Shown one piece after another: positions 61,440 to 64,000 of a DNA stretch of 64,000 bases (position 1 is its first letter; each line of letters starts with the position of its first letter). This DNA is from Ornithomonoglobus_A sp045612845 (GTDB lineage: Bacteria; Bacillota; Clostridia; UBA1381): positions 1 through 64,000 of the forward strand of contig JAZKZV010000017.1 in assembly GCA_045612845.1 (NCBI GenBank), written 5' to 3'. The position numbers and the translations under genes are program-made. Under the pieces are notes generated by a model. The model searched no databases and was not told where the DNA came from. It worked only from the letters and a program-made list of their open reading frames with translations.

Positions 61440-63263
61440 ATGAAAAAGTTTTTAATTACATTCTTTATTTCGCTTACACTCTTTTGTGTATTGATTGCCG
61501 CCTTTAATATTGCAGTCGACCCGTTTGGTATATTTGGCGACAGGTTCTTTAACTACTACGAATATAACATGACACAAAATCCCCGAATAGCCAAAATTGC
61601 ATATCTTGATAAGAACTATCAAAAGTATGACTCCTACATTGTGGGAAGTTCAAAAACAAGCGCATACCCAATAGATAAGCTAAACAATTACTATGACGGT
61701 GCAAGCTTTTATAATATGCTCTCCTATGGCGGAGATATGGCGGACAACAAAAAAACGATTGAATATATAATAAACAATTACAATGCAAAAAATATTATTT
61801 TAAATATTGGTCTTGAAGAGGTTTATCAATACGACTACGAAGATGATAAAACAAAGGGTAACCTTCACGCAAAGGTTTCGGGCGAGAATGAGTTACTGTT
61901 TTATTTAAAATATGCATTCTTAAATCTTCAGTATTCTTTCGATAAAATAGAGTCATATTTAAAACGCGACTTTTTACCAAGTGCTGATGAGGTATTTATT
62001 CCCGAAACAGGTGCATACAACAAAGCAGTTCGTGATGTTGAATATCTTATGAGCGAAGATGAGCATATAAATGCCAATGACGGTTTTTTCCTATACCGTG
62101 AAGAAAGAGAAGAACTCCCCTACATCGACAACGCAGTTGAGGACATTAAGGCTATAAAGGAATTGTGCGAGGAAAACAACGTAAACTTTATCCTTATTTC
62201 TTCCCCTAACTACATTACAGAAATAGAGGACTACAATGCTCAGGACCTTTGCGAATATTGGCAAAAAATTGCAAACGTTACGCCTTTCTATGACTTTGCA
62301 GGATATTCGCCCATAAGTTATGATTGCAGATATTTCTATGATGATGCGCATTTCAGAAACGACGTTGGTGCAATGGCACTTGCATACATCTTTGGCGACG
62401 GTGATGTGTATGTCCCCAATGGTTTTGGCCATTATACCACATCTTACAATGCATCAGACAGGGCAAAAGAGATTTTTGTATCCCCAACTATTGCGGATAA
62501 CAAAAGTAACTACGTTTACGATTTACCGATACTGATGTATCACGATATATCATATAAAACAGGGGATGTATCAATTACACCCGAAAGATTTAACGAGCAT
62601 ATGCAGGCACTCAAAGATAATGGCTATACAACAGTTACCTTTGATGATGTGTACGGTTATGTAATGAACAACGCCCCACTGCCCGACAATAGTATTATGA
62701 TAACCTTTGATGACGGATATCTGTCAAATTATGAAAATGCATACCCCATCTTAAAAGAGCATGGAATGAATGCAGTTGTTTTTGCAGTTGGTGTAACAAC
62801 AGGGAACGACACCTACAAGGATACAGGCAAGGAAATAAACCCGCACTACACCTATGAACAGGGCAAGGAAATGTATGATAGTGGTGTTATACGAACACAA
62901 AGCCACACCTATGATATGCATAATGTAAAAGAACTCGACGCTCTATACCGCGAGGGTGTAAGCAAGCTAAAAGGTGAGAGCGACAGTGAGTTTGCACAAA
63001 TTTTCTTTGATGATATAACAAGGTCAAAAGAAGAAATAGAAGCAAATATCGGCAACGGTGTTATTGCACTCTCATTCCCTCACGGAATACATTCACCGCT
63101 TAGTGATGTGGTGTTAAAAAAAGCGCTCTACCATGCATCTGTTACCGTGGAGGAGGGTAAAAATCAACTTATTAAAGGTCTGCCACAATGTATGTTTGGT
63201 TTAAAACGATTTGGTGTTTATCAGGACATGAACGGGGAAGATTTAATTGAGAAAATAAAATAA
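61440..63263 (+). CDS. Fusion of SGNH-type (AlgX/DltD-like) domain and NodB polysaccharide deacetylase
   Basis: A 607-residue protein with an N-terminal signal anchor (about 5-27) and two extracellular domains. The first (about 28-340) has IVGSSKTSAYP with a candidate nucleophile Ser, and FYDDAHFRNDVGAMALAYIF with the Asp-x-x-His of SGNH hydrolases/acetyltransferases, as in AlgJ/AlgX. The second (about 360-607) is a NodB domain: ILMYHDIS, ITFDDGYLSNY with the catalytic DD, QSHTYDMHN (HxxxxH metal pair) and LSFPHGIHS. With the MBOAT gene before it, this would both add and remove acetyl groups on a surface polysaccharide. AGGAGGTG precedes ATG. Alternative: the SGNH part may be inactive. Confidence 0.85.
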   Translation: MKKFLITFFISLTLFCVLIAAFNIAVDPFGIFGDRFFNYYEYNMTQNPRIAKIAYLDKNYQKYDSYIVGSSKTSAYPIDKLNNYYDGASFYNMLSYGGDMADNKKTIEYIINNYNAKNIILNIGLEEVYQYDYEDDKTKGNLHAKVSGENELLFYLKYAFLNLQYSFDKIESYLKRDFLPSADEVFIPETGAYNKAVRDVEYLMSEDEHINANDGFFLYREEREELPYIDNAVEDIKAIKELCEENNVNFILISSPNYITEIEDYNAQDLCEYWQKIANVTPFYDFAGYSPISYDCRYFYDDAHFRNDVGAMALAYIFGDGDVYVPNGFGHYTTSYNASDRAKEIFVSPTIADNKSNYVYDLPILMYHDISYKTGDVSITPERFNEHMQALKDNGYTTVTFDDVYGYVMNNAPLPDNSIMITFDDGYLSNYENAYPILKEHGMNAVVFAVGVTTGNDTYKDTGKEINPHYTYEQGKEMYDSGVIRTQSHTYDMHNVKELDALYREGVSKLKGESDSEFAQIFFDDITRSKEEIEANIGNGVIALSFPHGIHSPLSDVVLKKALYHASVTVEEGKNQLIKGLPQCMFGLKRFGVYQDMNGEDLIEKIK

Positions 63264-63298
63264 AATAAAATAAAAGATAAGAGTATAATGCATAAATC

Positions 63299-63393
63299 AA
63301 AAAGGGCAGTCTGTATAAATTCTATTGCTCAAACAGTTAAATCCCATGGATTTAAAACTCGCAGTATCGAATTTATACAGACTGCCCTTTTTT
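63299..63393. terminator. Long inverted repeat with inner palindrome, terminator-like
   Basis: A perfect stem of about 24 bp (63299-63322 with 63369-63393), ending AAAAA and TTTTTT, encloses 46 bases that hold a second palindrome (AAATCC-CAT-GGATTT). It lies between the convergent SGNH-NodB and ACT genes and can stop both. The length and the inner palindrome are unusual for a simple terminator. Confidence 0.8.
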
Positions 63394-63430
63394 GCATTTA
63401 AATAATCTTTGCTAAATACAACAGTCTCTT

Positions 63431-63862
63431 TTAAAATCTGTATATAGCTGATGGAGAAATCATACCCACATCAGTATTATTTATAAGCTTCTCTGCCGCC
63501 TCGACATCTTCTACACTCAGTATCATAAGCGCCTTGCCCTTTTCATGAGAAATGCATGCATACATATACTTTATTTCTACTTCATTATCAGTTAAAATAT
63601 GTAGTGCATCGGCAAAGCCACCGGGTTGGTCATCTATTGCTACAGCAAGCGCGTCTGTTACCTTTGCAATAATACCCATATTGCCGAGAACTTCCTTTGC
63701 TTTTTCCGAGTCGCTTACTATCATTCTCAAAACACCGTATTCAGCTGCATCTGCCAATGAAAGTGCAGATATGTCAACATTATTCTGAGCAAGTATGTCC
63801 GCGATTTCGGTCAATCTTCCTTTTCTGTTTTCTATAAAGGCTGAAATTTGTTTTACAATCAT
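63431..63862 (-). CDS. Tandem ACT-domain protein
   Basis: A 143-residue protein made of two ACT domains: QISAFIENRKGRLTEIADIL, then NVDISALSLADA, and QPGGFADALHILTDNEVEIKYMYA, with the G-x-L turn that binds amino acids. Such proteins sit beside phenylacetate-CoA ligase genes and probably act as sensors or allosteric subunits. It starts 20 bases after the ligase gene, with GGAGG upstream of the ATG. Confidence 0.92.
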   Translation of the reverse strand: MIVKQISAFIENRKGRLTEIADILAQNNVDISALSLADAAEYGVLRMIVSDSEKAKEVLGNMGIIAKVTDALAVAIDDQPGGFADALHILTDNEVEIKYMYACISHEKGKALMILSVEDVEAAEKLINNTDVGMISPSAIYRF

Positions 63863-63881
63863 GGTTGGTTTCCTCCTTTAA

Positions 63882-64000
63882 TTAAAGCTTTCGCATATCA
63901 AGTACTCTTTTTGCTTTACCCTCACTTCTCTGAATGGTTTTTGGGTTAACAAGATGTACTTTTACGCTAAGTCCCAAAGTTGAACGAAGTTTTTCTGTAA
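63882..64000 (-). CDS. Phenylacetate--CoA ligase (PaaK-like), C-terminal end only
   Basis: The window ends inside this gene; only the last 39 residues are present. The protein TEKLRSTLGLSVKVHLVNPK followed by TIQRSEGKAKRVLDMRKL matches the end of PaaK-type ligases (RSEGKAKRV.D.R). It activates phenylacetate or an arylacetate, often indolepyruvate or phenylpyruvate products in anaerobes, to CoA thioesters. The start lies outside the window. Confidence 0.85.
   Translation of the reverse strand, partial: TEKLRSTLGLSVKVHLVNPKTIQRSEGKAKRVLDMRKL

Overview
The window is AT-rich chromosomal DNA from a low-GC Gram-positive bacterium, most likely a clostridial member of the Bacillota. The signs are spoVG, the gdpP-rplI-dnaB and tilS-ftsH core clusters, a UgtP-type lipid glycosyltransferase, S-layer-homology anchoring, a GEMM-I cyclic-di-GMP riboswitch of the clostridial form, AGGAGG-type ribosome sites and TTGACA-17-TATAAT promoters. 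No rRNA, complete tRNA gene, CRISPR array, intact transposase or phage gene was seen. All assignments are by eye from motifs, so specific substrates are mostly unknown.

Region 1 (1-19389, minus strand) is one long exopolysaccharide operon. A strong promoter (19361-19389) and a GEMM-I riboswitch (about 19268-19345) stand at its head. In order of transcription it encodes an EAL phosphodiesterase, a hexapeptide acetyltransferase, a Wzx flippase, a GT32 glycosyltransferase broken by one in-frame stop, a GtrII-like membrane protein, a ChbG/HpnK deacetylase, the priming sugar-phosphate transferase, a GT4 enzyme, a metallophosphoesterase, two Wzz-like co-polymerases (one fused to a degenerate GGDEF domain), a Wzy-like polymerase/ligase, a GT4 and three GT2 enzymes, and a GGDEF/EAL protein cut by the window edge. 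A separate membrane diguanylate cyclase (19397-21697) lies just upstream. Cyclic-di-GMP synthesis, breakdown, RNA sensing and a protein-level GGDEF fold are therefore all tied to one polymer.

Region 2 (21700-34850) is a cell-surface and accessory region: a decayed SLOG-type gene, a DUF805 protein, a lipoprotein, a 2218-residue SLH surface protein in an apparent operon with DUF2207 and LemA proteins, and a MerR regulator whose probable targets (a zinc-ribbon protein and a small secreted protein) have matching promoters with 19-bp spacers. It ends in gene debris: the 3' end of an HU gene, an orphan small reading frame and the 3' half of a tRNA-Leu, which together look like an integration/deletion scar.

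Region 3 (34857-42233) holds two small metabolic operons: SDR / 3-dehydroquinase-like / MBL hydrolase / quinone oxidoreductase beside a divergent AraC regulator, and DegT aminotransferase / xylose-isomerase-like / PIG-L deacetylase.

Region 4 (42360-64000) is mostly housekeeping: murC with a palindromic repeat pair at its 3' end, spoVG, a stalk-domain secreted protein, a seven-gene minus-strand operon (larA, D-2-hydroxyacid dehydrogenase, DJ-1, 5-formyl-THF cyclo-ligase, tatD, a UgtP-like transferase, LOG), and a plus-strand operon of MazG-like, gdpP, rplI, dnaB, tilS, ftsH and DUF1858. An MBOAT acyltransferase paired with an unusual SGNH-NodB fusion, an ACT-domain protein and the end of a phenylacetate-CoA ligase gene close the window.
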